Shown in pieces: positions 8,956 through 15,757 of a DNA stretch of 64,000 nucleotides. The stretch's first letter is position 1, and the number at the start of each line of letters is the position of its first letter. This DNA comes from Paracnuella aquatica (GTDB lineage: Bacteria; Bacteroidota; Bacteroidia; Chitinophagales; Chitinophagaceae): NCBI RefSeq assembly GCF_003332885.2, contig NZ_QOWJ01000005.1:186001-250000 (forward strand), in the 5' to 3' direction. The notes under the pieces were generated by a model. The model was not told where the DNA came from. It was given only the letters and a program-made list of their open reading frames with translations, and did not search any database. The position numbers and the translations under genes are program-made.

Positions 8956-9034
8956 TAAGCTTTAATTAAACGGAACGCGCCGCAAAAAATAAACAGGCAC
9001 TGCTTTTGGAATTCTGGGATTGAATTAAAGCTTA
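8956..9034. repeat. 12-bp perfect inverted repeat upstream of a small gene
   Basis: TAAGCTTTAATT (8956-8967) is perfectly complementary to 9023-9034, with the right arm ending 5 bp before the ATG at 9040. It could be an operator or a leader hairpin with a 55-nt loop. Chance occurrence cannot be excluded in an AT-rich stretch. Confidence 0.4.
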
Positions 9035-9039
9035 CAATC

Positions 9040-9315
9040 ATGGAGGTTACAGCAGTTGTTTTGCATGATGGCGCACTGGCGCATTATGAAGTAGAGATTG
9101 GAAGGGGAGGGGTCTGTACCGCCTATTTATCCAACTACCGTGGCGACGGCCAAACACAGCCGCCCCAAAAAATTATTTTGCAAAAAGAAGGTCGCCACTG
9201 GGTGGGTAATATCAGCAATGAAAACCTGGCGCAGGATCTTGGATATGCCGTTGAATTGAAGGCAAAGCCAATTTTGGAGCAGCGCAAACGCGAAGGTGGA
9301 CACCCGGCAGGCTAA
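9040..9315 (+). CDS. Hypothetical 91-residue protein
   Basis: A compact alternating-strand sequence (MEVTAVVLHDGALAHYEVEI, VCTAYLSNY, PQKIILQKEGRHWVGN) ends in a charged tail (ILEQRKREGGHPAG). The sequence looks like a small beta-rich cytoplasmic protein. I do not recognise the family. Similar short orphan proteins are common in Chitinophagaceae accessory regions. A shared terminator follows it. Confidence 0.6.
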   Translation: MEVTAVVLHDGALAHYEVEIGRGGVCTAYLSNYRGDGQTQPPQKIILQKEGRHWVGNISNENLAQDLGYAVELKAKPILEQRKREGGHPAG

Positions 9316-9343
9316 GGGCATTTTCCCGACGTAAGAAAACAAC

Positions 9344-9373
9344 AAAAAGACCCGGCACTTTCCGGGTTTTTTT
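9344..9373. terminator. Bidirectional terminator between convergent small genes
   Basis: ACCCGG-CACTTT-CCGGGT with seven Ts on the right and an A-run on the left serves both the plus-strand gene ending at 9315 and the minus-strand gene ending at 9419. Confidence 0.75.
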
Positions 9374-9418
9374 ATAAAAAGAAGGTTGACCAAAAAAGCC
9401 AACCAATGCCATCGGGTG

Positions 9419-9670
9419 TCAATGGGTTAAAGCCAGACTGCTTTGCTTGCCCAAATTATAATGACGCACTATTTTAGGTTCCTGCACGGGCCGCAAACCA
9501 GCTATCTCGTCATTCTCCCGGATAAAAAACAGCTCCACAAAAAAGTCTTCGACTTTAAACAGGAACACCGAAAACGAAGCTGTAGTCCGTTCTGCCAGAT
9601 AAATGCCTTTGTGCAACAGTGCCCGGCGCTTTTGTTTTGGCGACAGGTTCTTGAAGGATTGTAGCGTCAT
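9419..9670 (-). CDS. Hypothetical 83-residue protein
   Basis: The start at 9670 (MTLQSFKNLSPKQKRRALLH) is preferred over an upstream in-frame ATG at 9796, whose extra 42 residues look non-coding. The sequence pattern matches a small protein type that I have seen repeatedly in Chitinophagaceae: a helical 'LSPKQKRRALLHKGIYLAER' opening followed by strands (SVFLFKVEDFFVELFFIREN). Its function is unknown. An antisense frame over the same region is rejected. Confidence 0.6.
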   Translation of the reverse strand: MTLQSFKNLSPKQKRRALLHKGIYLAERTTASFSVFLFKVEDFFVELFFIRENDEIAGLRPVQEPKIVRHYNLGKQSSLALTH

Positions 9671-10019
9671 AAATATGGATTTTTTGTGCAAGGGTATGGC
9701 ACAAAGAGGGTGCCATGCATTAACAGCCGAGCATGCACTGCACAAATAAAATGATACAGCCAAGCTTAAGTGCTGATGGGCTTCAACGTATTGCACTATT
9801 TATTCCCCGACCCCATTTCATTATGCGTAAATAATTCCGAAGCAGAATTTTGTGATTGTATCGAAATAACGCCCCGCTATTTTGCAACGCACACTTCCTC
9901 AGTCCACATTTTTATTTTTCTAATCCATGGCAAAATTTGTATCTTAAACATCCGTAGCCTCTGAGGCCGAGTGCTAACTGTTTTTGACGACGATTCACTC
10001 ACTCCAAAAATGAAAGGCT
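9671..10019. other. 349-bp intergenic region between divergent small genes
   Basis: There is no convincing gene. A TTTG-TATCTTAA string (about 9935-9947) resembles a degraded -7 region for the plus-strand gene at 10020, and GCCTCTGAGGC (about 9957-9967) is a short palindrome. Nothing else stands out. Confidence 0.35.
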
Positions 10020-10280
10020 ATGGAACGAGTATTCACCACCCACTTCGAATTTCACGGCAAAACCTACACTACGCGGGTGCACCAACAGGTTGCGCCCCGA
10101 CACATGCAATTGCAAATAGAAGTGCCCGATCAATCCTTGCTGCACTTGCTGCCCGATGGTAAAATTGTGTACAGCAGCGATCGTGGCCTGGAGCCTTCGC
10201 CGGATGTAAACAGCTATATGGCGCATGAACTCATTGGCTGCATTGTTCGATCGGTGGAGCCGCACATTGATGCTGTGTAG
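10020..10280 (+). CDS. Hypothetical 86-residue protein
   Basis: The sequence (VFTTHFEFHGKTYTTRVHQQ, QLQIEVPDQSLLHLLPDGKI, then a helical NSYMAHELIGCIVRSVEPHI end) suggests a small alpha/beta protein with a strand-strand-helix layout. The 'F-x-G-K-x-Y' plus 'VPDxSLxHLLPxGK' pattern recurs in short Chitinophagaceae proteins of unknown role. The start was chosen at 10020 because an ATG 10 bp upstream is in a different frame. It may be co-transcribed with the FRG-domain gene 116 bp downstream. Confidence 0.6.
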   Translation: MERVFTTHFEFHGKTYTTRVHQQVAPRHMQLQIEVPDQSLLHLLPDGKIVYSSDRGLEPSPDVNSYMAHELIGCIVRSVEPHIDAV

Positions 10281-10396
10281 ACGGTTTTTTTACAACTATT
10301 GAAATGGACATTAACGCTGGACTTCCTTTTATGGGCTGTCAATAACTCCTTATAAATACTGGCGCTTTTGGCTTAAGTTTTTCTGCGCGGAAAGGC

Positions 10397-11254
10397 ATGG
10401 AAACACAAGTGATCACTTCGGTTTCTTTGCCTGGCTGGAAGGCGTATAAAGAGTTTGTAGATGCCCTTTCGGGCAACTGGGCGTTCCGGGGCCAGGGCAA
10501 TGCTTGCTGGCAGTTAAACAATGCCGTGGAGCGTACCGATTTTATCCGTTTGCACCGGCAAATTGAAGCGGATTTTTTAGCCGAATTTCAACGCGGTGCC
10601 CGTAACTATCTTTCCCGCGACGAGATACCGGGCCACACCATCGAGTGGCTGGCGCTGATGCAGCATCATGGCGCACCTACACGCCTGCTCGATTTTAGCT
10701 GGTCGCCATACATAGCCGCTTTTTTTGCGTTTGAATTGTGCCACCTGGCTGGCGGTAGCCATATTGCCGTGTGGGCGGTGAACATGGCTTTTTTAAAAAC
10801 AAAATCAGTGGCGTTGCTGGCGCAGTTGTTTGGCGATTCGGTGACGGAAAATAAGAACGGCATCAACGAACAATTGTTCGACGAGATTTTTTTTCAAAAC
10901 AAGAGCAGCATTGTGTTTCCGGTGGAGCCTTTTCGGATGAACCGGCGTTATTCGCTGCAGCAATCGGTGTTTGTAAGTACCGGTAATTCGTATGAGCCAT
11001 TTATGAAGCAGCTCGAATTTTTAGGAGAAGATCTTGGCCGTGCGGTGGTGCGAAACGAAGTGCCGGTTGGCGAGCAAAAAGCTGTTTTGCGCGACCTGCA
11101 ACGAATGAATTTAAACCGGGCCAGTTTGTTTCCCGACCTGGATGGTTATGCAGCATCGCTGCGCCTGCGTTACAACAGCATGCGTACGCCGGAAGAATTA
11201 ATGCAGGCACAACTACAATCGTTGGAAGATAAGGACTTCAGGTTTTTACCCTGA
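10397..11254 (+). CDS. FRG-domain protein
   Basis: The 285-residue protein is built around an FRG domain (PF08867). The motif WAFRGQG, which gives the domain its name, is at residues 28-34, and the second conserved block QHHGAPTRLLDFSWSP is at about 89-104. A helical C-terminal half follows (RMNRRYSLQQSVFVSTGNSY, RMNLNRASLFPDLDGYA). There is no signal peptide or membrane segment, so it is cytoplasmic. FRG proteins are widespread on accessory and phage-related DNA, but their biochemical activity is not established. Here it is flanked only by tiny orphan genes, which fits an accessory or defence-type role by location alone. Confidence 0.88.
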   Translation: METQVITSVSLPGWKAYKEFVDALSGNWAFRGQGNACWQLNNAVERTDFIRLHRQIEADFLAEFQRGARNYLSRDEIPGHTIEWLALMQHHGAPTRLLDFSWSPYIAAFFAFELCHLAGGSHIAVWAVNMAFLKTKSVALLAQLFGDSVTENKNGINEQLFDEIFFQNKSSIVFPVEPFRMNRRYSLQQSVFVSTGNSYEPFMKQLEFLGEDLGRAVVRNEVPVGEQKAVLRDLQRMNLNRASLFPDLDGYAASLRLRYNSMRTPEELMQAQLQSLEDKDFRFLP

Positions 11255-11270
11255 ACCGTTTTCCATTCAA

Positions 11271-11393
11271 CTACAACTGCCCGATCAGATACAGCAGTGC
11301 AAAAACAGTAAAGATGCCGATAGCGGTTACCAATAACCGCAGTTGATAGATCAGCCGTTTTTTGCTGGGTTCGCTTTGGAGGTTGAGGCTCAT
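11271..11393 (-). CDS. 40-residue single-pass membrane protein
   Basis: A short frame encodes a charged N-terminus (MSLNLQSEPSKKRLIYQLR) followed by one transmembrane helix (LLVTAIGIFTVFALLYLIG) and stops at TAG. It begins 5 bp after the stop codon of the next gene upstream on the same strand (11399-11656), so the two small membrane proteins form a tight pair. I do not recognise the family. Confidence 0.6.
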   Translation of the reverse strand: MSLNLQSEPSKKRLIYQLRLLVTAIGIFTVFALLYLIGQL

Positions 11394-11398
11394 AAGCT

Positions 11399-11656
11399 TT
11401 ACTTTTTTAAAGCACCCAAACCAGCGGCGATGGTGGCGCCGTGTGCCCCGGGGTAGTCTTTTGCCTGCGACATGAGTTGCCAGCAGCGGCTGATGGTAAA
11501 CGAAAAAACAACAGTCAGGAATAAAATTACCGTCAGTCGAAAAAACAAACTACGCCCCCTAAAGGCATCATACCGGTTCAGGTATCGGTTAACAATTATC
11601 TTGGTTGAACGCATGGCCATGTATGGTAAAAAATGAACAAAAGCTTGAGCAAACAT
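11399..11656 (-). CDS. Small membrane protein, up to 85 residues
   Basis: There is one strong transmembrane segment (FFRLTVILFLTVVFSFTIS) after a basic region (RSTKIIVNRYLNRYDAFRG), then a short polar tail. The start is uncertain: ATGs at 11656, 11620 and 11614 are in frame. The later two drop an N-terminus (MFAQAFVHFLPY) that looks non-native. It forms a two-gene unit with the 40-residue membrane protein downstream. No function can be assigned. Confidence 0.5.
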   Translation of the reverse strand: MFAQAFVHFLPYMAMRSTKIIVNRYLNRYDAFRGRSLFFRLTVILFLTVVFSFTISRCWQLMSQAKDYPGAHGATIAAGLGALKK

Positions 11657-12011
11657 GCAGCAATACTTGTTACAGCACTACTACCGGCCACAAGGGCTGA
11701 TCAAATGGCTAAGCTTTTATGTTGATTTTTCCATCAGGCCTTTCAAGGGGCCGCGATTCAGGATAATGGTATCCTAATAGTAAGTGGAAATCCGGTTCAA
11801 GATATAAGGGTTTTTCGAAACAGCCAAGTCTGTTATTAAAAAACTTAAGCATAATTTTTTAATATATGTATAAAATATGGCTGTTCTATTCAGCAAAACT
11901 GCTGTTTCTTTGATTTTTATTTATAAATTGAGTGAATATTAGCGATAAAATTTTTATCAACCTAATCGTTATATAACCGTTTTAAACAGAAAAATACCGT
12001 CAGATCGTCCT
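11657..12011. other. 355-bp gap with an AT-rich core
   Basis: No gene is visible. From about 11815 to 12000 the sequence is markedly richer in A and T than the surrounding coding DNA, with several TTTATA/TATAAA-like strings. Several TTG triplets occur, but none sits at good spacing from a TAnnTTTG box. GGCC-N8-GGCC at about 11742-11757 is a minor feature. Confidence 0.4.
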
Positions 12012-12230
12012 ATGCAAATCTCTTGTTCCCCATATTTTAGGTTTGTTTCTTTATGGAAAAAATGGTTGCCCATTATTGCGCTGGCAAACCTGTCGGAGCA
12101 AAAAGGAGCAAAAGAAAAATCGGCTAAAAAGAAGGTGCCCAATGCTTACGGGGGAATACAATCGCCGGAAAGTTTCCGGTTGCGTGGCCCACGCAGTGCC
12201 GATCCGCAGCGCAAAAACCCGGCACCCTGA
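12012..12230 (+). CDS. Possible small basic protein
   Basis: A 72-codon frame has normal-looking codon use from about residue 16 on (KKWLPIIALANLSEQKGAKE, VPNAYGGIQSPESFRLRGPR). It is lysine/arginine- and proline-rich. The start is uncertain. Another plus-strand frame and a minus-strand frame overlap it and look worse. It ends 42 bp before the DUF6728-like gene and could share a transcript with it. I do not recognise it. Confidence 0.35.
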   Translation: MQISCSPYFRFVSLWKKWLPIIALANLSEQKGAKEKSAKKKVPNAYGGIQSPESFRLRGPRSADPQRKNPAP

Positions 12231-12272
12231 ACCAAAAGCGGGTTCCATCTGTAATTTTGGCAAAACAACACC

Positions 12273-12437
12273 ATGGGAGTGCTGAAACAAATGGCCGAAT
12301 ACCTGTACCTGCGCAAGCCCGACCCCGACCGGCCCAAGTCGCAGTGGGTATCTTACATGCACGGCATCAACCGCATCAGCCTTTTCTTGTTCATTGCCGC
12401 ACTGATCATCTTGGCCATTAAGTTATTGACCCGGTAA
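12273..12437 (+). CDS. 54-residue DUF6728-like membrane protein
   Basis: MGVLKQMAEYLYLRKPDPDR is followed by a helix-capping stretch (SQWVSYMHGINRIS) and one transmembrane helix (LFLFIAALIILAIKLL). The 'YLYLRKPDP...MHGINRIS' layout matches a conserved small protein of Bacteroidota that I know as DUF6728; its function is not known. The frame stops at 12437, only 2 bp before the stop codon of lpxB on the opposite strand, with no room for a terminator between the convergent genes. Confidence 0.7.
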   Translation: MGVLKQMAEYLYLRKPDPDRPKSQWVSYMHGINRISLFLFIAALIILAIKLLTR

Positions 12438-12439
12438 TG

Positions 12440-13564
12440 CTAATGAGCCCTATGTCCTTCGGTAACAAAGCTGTATACTATAGCTGCAGCTTTTTCCGAG
12501 GCATTGCCGTGCTGCTGCAGCATGGCTTTTAGCTGCCGGTAGTCTTCCAGCATTATTTGCCTGCGCTGCTGGTGGGGCAAAATGGCCTCCAGTTCCCGCA
12601 CTATATTTTGTGGCGTCAGTTCATTTTGAATGAGTTCGGTAACCACCGGCCGATCCATAATCAGGTTGACCAGCGAAATGTATTTGATGGTAATGAGCCG
12701 CTTGGCAATGGCATACGAAATGGGCGAACCTTTGTAACAAACCACTTGCGGCACGCCAAACAGCGCCGTTTCCAGCGTAGCCGTGCCCGATGTAACCAGC
12801 GCTGCGGTAGATTGCGCCAGCAGTTCGTAAGTTTTGCCCCGCACCGATGTTACCTGTGGGTACGCTTGCAGCAGCGGTGCATAAAATTCGTCGGGAAGTG
12901 AAGTGGCTTTGGCCACCACAAACTGGTACTGCGGAAATGATTGCGCGGCCTGTAACATCACCGGCAATTTTACCAGAATTTCCTGCCGGCGGCTACCGGG
13001 CAACAGTGCCACCACAGGCTTGCCGGTATTGGGTTGCGGCGGGTTATGATGTAAAAAGTCCTGCACCACCTGCGCCAGCGGGTGGCCTACAAACTCCACT
13101 TTATAATTCCATTTGTTTTCGAAAAATTCTTTTTCAAACGGCAGGATCACCAGCATTTTGTCCACCACCTGCCGGATCAGTTTTACGCGGCTTTCCTTCC
13201 AGGCCCACACCTGCGGCGATATGTAGTACATCACTTTAAAGCCCGCTGCTTTGGCCCATTTGGCAATGCGTAAATTAAAACCTGGGTAATCAATCAGCAC
13301 CAGCACATCGGGGGCAAATTGGGCAATGTCTTCTTTGCAAAACTTCAGGTTGCGCAGGATGGCGGGCAGGTTTTTGATCACTTCGGCAAAGCCCATAAAG
13401 GCCAGGTCGCGGTAATGTTTTACCACGGTGCCACCGGCAGCTTCCATTTGCTCGCCGCCCCAACAGCGGATTTGCGCGGCTGCGTCTTTTTTTACCAGTT
13501 CTTTGATCAAGTTGCTGCCATGCAGGTCGCCCGATGCTTCGCCTGCGATCATGTAATATTTCAT
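12440..13564 (-). CDS. lpxB: Lipid-A-disaccharide synthase
   Basis: The 374-residue protein condenses UDP-2,3-diacylglucosamine with lipid X to make the lipid A disaccharide, at the inner face of the membrane. Diagnostic blocks are MIAGEASGDLHGSNL at the N-terminus, YYISPQVWAWKESRV, the nucleotide-binding region VALLPGSRRQEI, and SGTATLETALFGVPQVVCYK near the C-terminus. The length is normal for the family. It is the last gene of a surE / small membrane protein / lpxB unit (67 bp after the middle gene), an arrangement seen in other Bacteroidota. Confidence 0.95.
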   Translation of the reverse strand: MKYYMIAGEASGDLHGSNLIKELVKKDAAAQIRCWGGEQMEAAGGTVVKHYRDLAFMGFAEVIKNLPAILRNLKFCKEDIAQFAPDVLVLIDYPGFNLRIAKWAKAAGFKVMYYISPQVWAWKESRVKLIRQVVDKMLVILPFEKEFFENKWNYKVEFVGHPLAQVVQDFLHHNPPQPNTGKPVVALLPGSRRQEILVKLPVMLQAAQSFPQYQFVVAKATSLPDEFYAPLLQAYPQVTSVRGKTYELLAQSTAALVTSGTATLETALFGVPQVVCYKGSPISYAIAKRLITIKYISLVNLIMDRPVVTELIQNELTPQNIVRELEAILPHQQRRQIMLEDYRQLKAMLQQHGNASEKAAAIVYSFVTEGHRAH

Positions 13565-13630
13565 GTACCCAATTAGCGGCTAAAGATACGGTGAGCGGTT
13601 GTTGCACGCCGGGCCAGCGGCAATGCTGCC

Positions 13631-13924
13631 TTAGGCCAAAAACTTGAGCACTAAAAAAAGGGAGCCATAAATAACCGTTACGATAAAAACGCCCCGCGCT
13701 GTGCGGTAGCGGCGGGTGTTGATGAAAACCGTAAACAGCGCAATATTGGCCACGAGGCACCAGGCCGCAAAAAAAGTAATGAGCCGGCTTTCTTCGCGCA
13801 GCGTTTGCCAAAACTCGCCAAACGGGTAGTACGAAAAGCGGCCAAAATAAATTCCAAAAAAGATCAGCACCGGCAGCAGCAAGGCCAGCAGCAGGCCCAG
13901 CTTCAGGTTATCCCATTTTTTCAT
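13631..13924 (-). CDS. 97-residue membrane protein between surE and lpxB
   Basis: It has three hydrophobic segments (LGLLLALLLPVLIFFGIYF, LITFFAAWCLVANIALFTVF, GVFIVTVIYGSLFLVLKF) separated by short basic loops. It begins 17 bp inside the end of surE, suggesting translational coupling, and precedes lpxB. The family is conserved in this position in Bacteroidota but has no assigned function. A role in envelope lipid synthesis is inference from neighbours only. Confidence 0.75.
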   Translation of the reverse strand: MKKWDNLKLGLLLALLLPVLIFFGIYFGRFSYYPFGEFWQTLREESRLITFFAAWCLVANIALFTVFINTRRYRTARGVFIVTVIYGSLFLVLKFLA

Positions 13925-14702
13925 CCAGTTTCCAGCTTTGTTCCAGTTGTTGTTTCAGGGCATGGTGCGTCAGGTCGAACTGCACGGGCACTACGCTTAC
14001 ATAATTATTGGCCAGCGCCCAAACATCGGTGTCGGTGCCTTCGTCAAAGTTTACAAACTCGCCGGTGAGCCAGTAGTACTTGCGGCCGTGCGGGTCGAGG
14101 CGTTCAATAAAGTCCTCTTCGTATTTGGCATATGCCTGCCGGCAAATGCGTACGCCTTTTATTTCCTCGGGCAGCCCCTTCGGAATATTTACGTTCAGCA
14201 CGGTATGCTTGTCGGGGATGTTTTGCAAAAGCTGCTGCACAATGATGCGGGCATATTTGCGGGCACCCGCAAAATCGGCTTCCAGTGCATAATCGAGCAG
14301 CGAAAAACCGATGGACGGAATGCTTTCAATGGCCGCTTCCACCGCCGCCGACATGGTGCCGGAGTAAATTACATTGATGCTGTGGTTGGCGCCGTGGTTG
14401 ATGCCGCTGATGCAGATATCTGGTTTTTGGCGCAGCACTTTATCTACCGCCAGCTTCACGCAATCTACCGGTGTGCCGGTGCATTGGTAGGCTTCAATAT
14501 CATCAAACACGTGCACCCGGTGCAACCGCAGCGGCACGCCAATGGTAATGGCATGGCCCATACCGCTTTGTGGTTTGTCGGGTGCCACCACCACTACTTT
14601 TCCTAAATCTTTTACCGCTTCCACCAGGTTGCGGATGCCCGGTGCCGAAATTCCGTCGTCGTTGGTTACCAGTATTAAAGGTCTTTTTCCTTCGGTTGCC
14701 AT
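13908..14702 (-). CDS. surE: 5'/3'-nucleotidase SurE
   Basis: The 264-residue metal-dependent phosphatase hydrolyses nucleoside monophosphates. The active-site motif LVTNDDGISAPG is at residues 11-22 (Asp15, Asp16), followed by VVVVAPDKPQSGMGHAIT and the conserved GINHGANHSINVIYSGTMSAAVEA block (about 99-122). The length is typical. It opens an operon with a small membrane protein and lpxB. The upstream gap is filled by a degenerate inverted repeat. Confidence 0.95.
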   Translation of the reverse strand: MATEGKRPLILVTNDDGISAPGIRNLVEAVKDLGKVVVVAPDKPQSGMGHAITIGVPLRLHRVHVFDDIEAYQCTGTPVDCVKLAVDKVLRQKPDICISGINHGANHSINVIYSGTMSAAVEAAIESIPSIGFSLLDYALEADFAGARKYARIIVQQLLQNIPDKHTVLNVNIPKGLPEEIKGVRICRQAYAKYEEDFIERLDPHGRKYYWLTGEFVNFDEGTDTDVWALANNYVSVVPVQFDLTHHALKQQLEQSWKLDEKMG

Positions 14703-14750
14703 ATCTTAAAGTTGATCGCCTTTTGATTGAATAAAATTCCGTTGCACTGG

Positions 14751-14846
14751 TTTTTGAACCTTCGAGACACAAAGAACACCAAGTTGCACAAAGAAGGAAG
14801 CTTAGTGTCCCTTTGTTTCTTCGTGGCTTCGTGTTTCAAAAACTCG
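14751..14846. repeat. Degenerate inverted repeat of the GAACCAC-GARxCAC word family
   Basis: The left arm (tttttgaacc..., gagacac, aaagaacac, aaag words) and the right arm, ending ...cttcgtgtttcaaaaa, are imperfect complements. They use the same words as the near-perfect hairpin at 44438-44509, so the two gaps hold copies of one element type. Here it lies between surE (minus) and the LexA-like gene (plus), a divergent gap. Confidence 0.6.
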
Positions 14847-14919
14847 GCTCGCCGTTCAAAATTGTGCTTTTTTAGCCGCATAAAAAATTGAGCCGGCGCT
14901 GCATGTCTAAATAAATTAG

Positions 14920-14944
14920 TATTTTCGGGCTAAATATCTTAGCC
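14920..14944 (+). promoter_or_regulatory. Promoter-like box and candidate operator of the LexA-like gene
   Basis: TATTTTCG (14920-14927) is a variant -7 box. Immediately after it lies GGCTAA-N5-TTAGCC (14928-14944), a perfect 6+6 inverted repeat that ends 2 bp before the ATG. This is the expected place for an autoregulatory operator of an HTH repressor. Confidence 0.5.
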
Positions 14945-14946
14945 AC

Positions 14947-15696
14947 ATGTCATTAGCCAACAAAAACCTCAAGTATCTGCGCAAGCTGCGCGGCTGGACA
15001 CAGGAAGAATTTTCCCAAAAACTGCGCATCAAACGGTCGCTGCTGGGCGCTTACGAAGAAGAGCGTGCCGAGCCCCGTATGGAAGTGCTGGAGGTAGTGG
15101 CTGATATGTTTAAACTAACGCTGGACGACCTGCTGCGCAAGGATCTGAGCGAAACAAAGGGCAGTTATATTGCCAAACGCCGCGCTGCCAAACTGGTAAG
15201 CGGCCGCACCGATATTCCTTTTGTGCCGGTAAAAGCGGCCGCCGGCTACCTGGCCGGTTATGCCGATCCGGAATTCATCGACGAACTGAATACATTTACC
15301 CTGCCGATGCTCAATGGTGGCGAATTCAGGGCTTTTGAAATTGTGGGCGATTCGATGATGCCGACCCCCAGCGGCTCGGTGATTGTGGGCGAAAAAGTGG
15401 CCACCCTTGAAGAGGTAAAAAGCAACAATACCTACGTGGTAGTGTCCCGTACCGACGGTATTGTGTACAAGCGGGTGCTTAAAAACAACCGCCTCAAAAA
15501 CAAGTACACCCTTGTTAGCGATAACCCATCTTACCAGCCTTACACCCTGGGAGCCGAAGACATTTTGGAACTGTGGCAGGCCCAGATGATCATTAGCAAA
15601 GCCAACACCCAACAACGCTGGGATGTAGACAACCTGGCCAACATTGTAAGCAACCTGCAGCAGCAGGTAAGCGTGCTGAAAAAGAAGATGAATTAG
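14947..15696 (+). CDS. XRE-HTH / S24 LexA-CI-type transcriptional regulator
   Basis: The 249-residue protein has an N-terminal XRE helix-turn-helix (about 5-62, LRKLRGWTQEEFSQKLRIKR) and a C-terminal S24 domain. In S24 the catalytic serine is in GDSMMPTPSG (Ser136) and the general-base lysine in GIVYKRVLKN (about Lys175). The linker carries AAAGYLAGYADPE, with an Ala-Gly bond at 99-100 placed where LexA/CI-type proteins cut themselves. The residues needed for RecA-stimulated self-cleavage are thus present. The C-terminus ends in a short coiled-coil-like helix (LANIVSNLQQQVSVLKKKM). It is probably a damage- or stress-responsive repressor that regulates itself. Confidence 0.88.
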   Translation: MSLANKNLKYLRKLRGWTQEEFSQKLRIKRSLLGAYEEERAEPRMEVLEVVADMFKLTLDDLLRKDLSETKGSYIAKRRAAKLVSGRTDIPFVPVKAAAGYLAGYADPEFIDELNTFTLPMLNGGEFRAFEIVGDSMMPTPSGSVIVGEKVATLEEVKSNNTYVVVSRTDGIVYKRVLKNNRLKNKYTLVSDNPSYQPYTLGAEDILELWQAQMIISKANTQQRWDVDNLANIVSNLQQQVSVLKKKMN

Positions 15697-15702
15697 GGCA
15701 AT

Positions 15703-15734
15703 TTGGGGCGCACTATTAAAATAATTTATATTTA
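15703..15734 (+). promoter_or_regulatory. Promoter TTG-N21-TATATTTA for the DUF5916 gene
   Basis: TTG (15703-15705) and TATATTTA (15727-15734) are 21 nt apart. The -7 box differs from the consensus TAnnTTTG only in its last base. A TATATTTA string also lies upstream of the head-GIN gene at 49226. Confidence 0.5.
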
Positions 15735-15757
15735 CGCTCCTAACTACTTATTGAGCG

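Noticed and set aside
9443-9664. 73-codon plus-strand frame
   Set aside because: It is opposite the 83-residue minus-strand gene, whose sequence pattern recurs in related bacteria; the plus frame has none.
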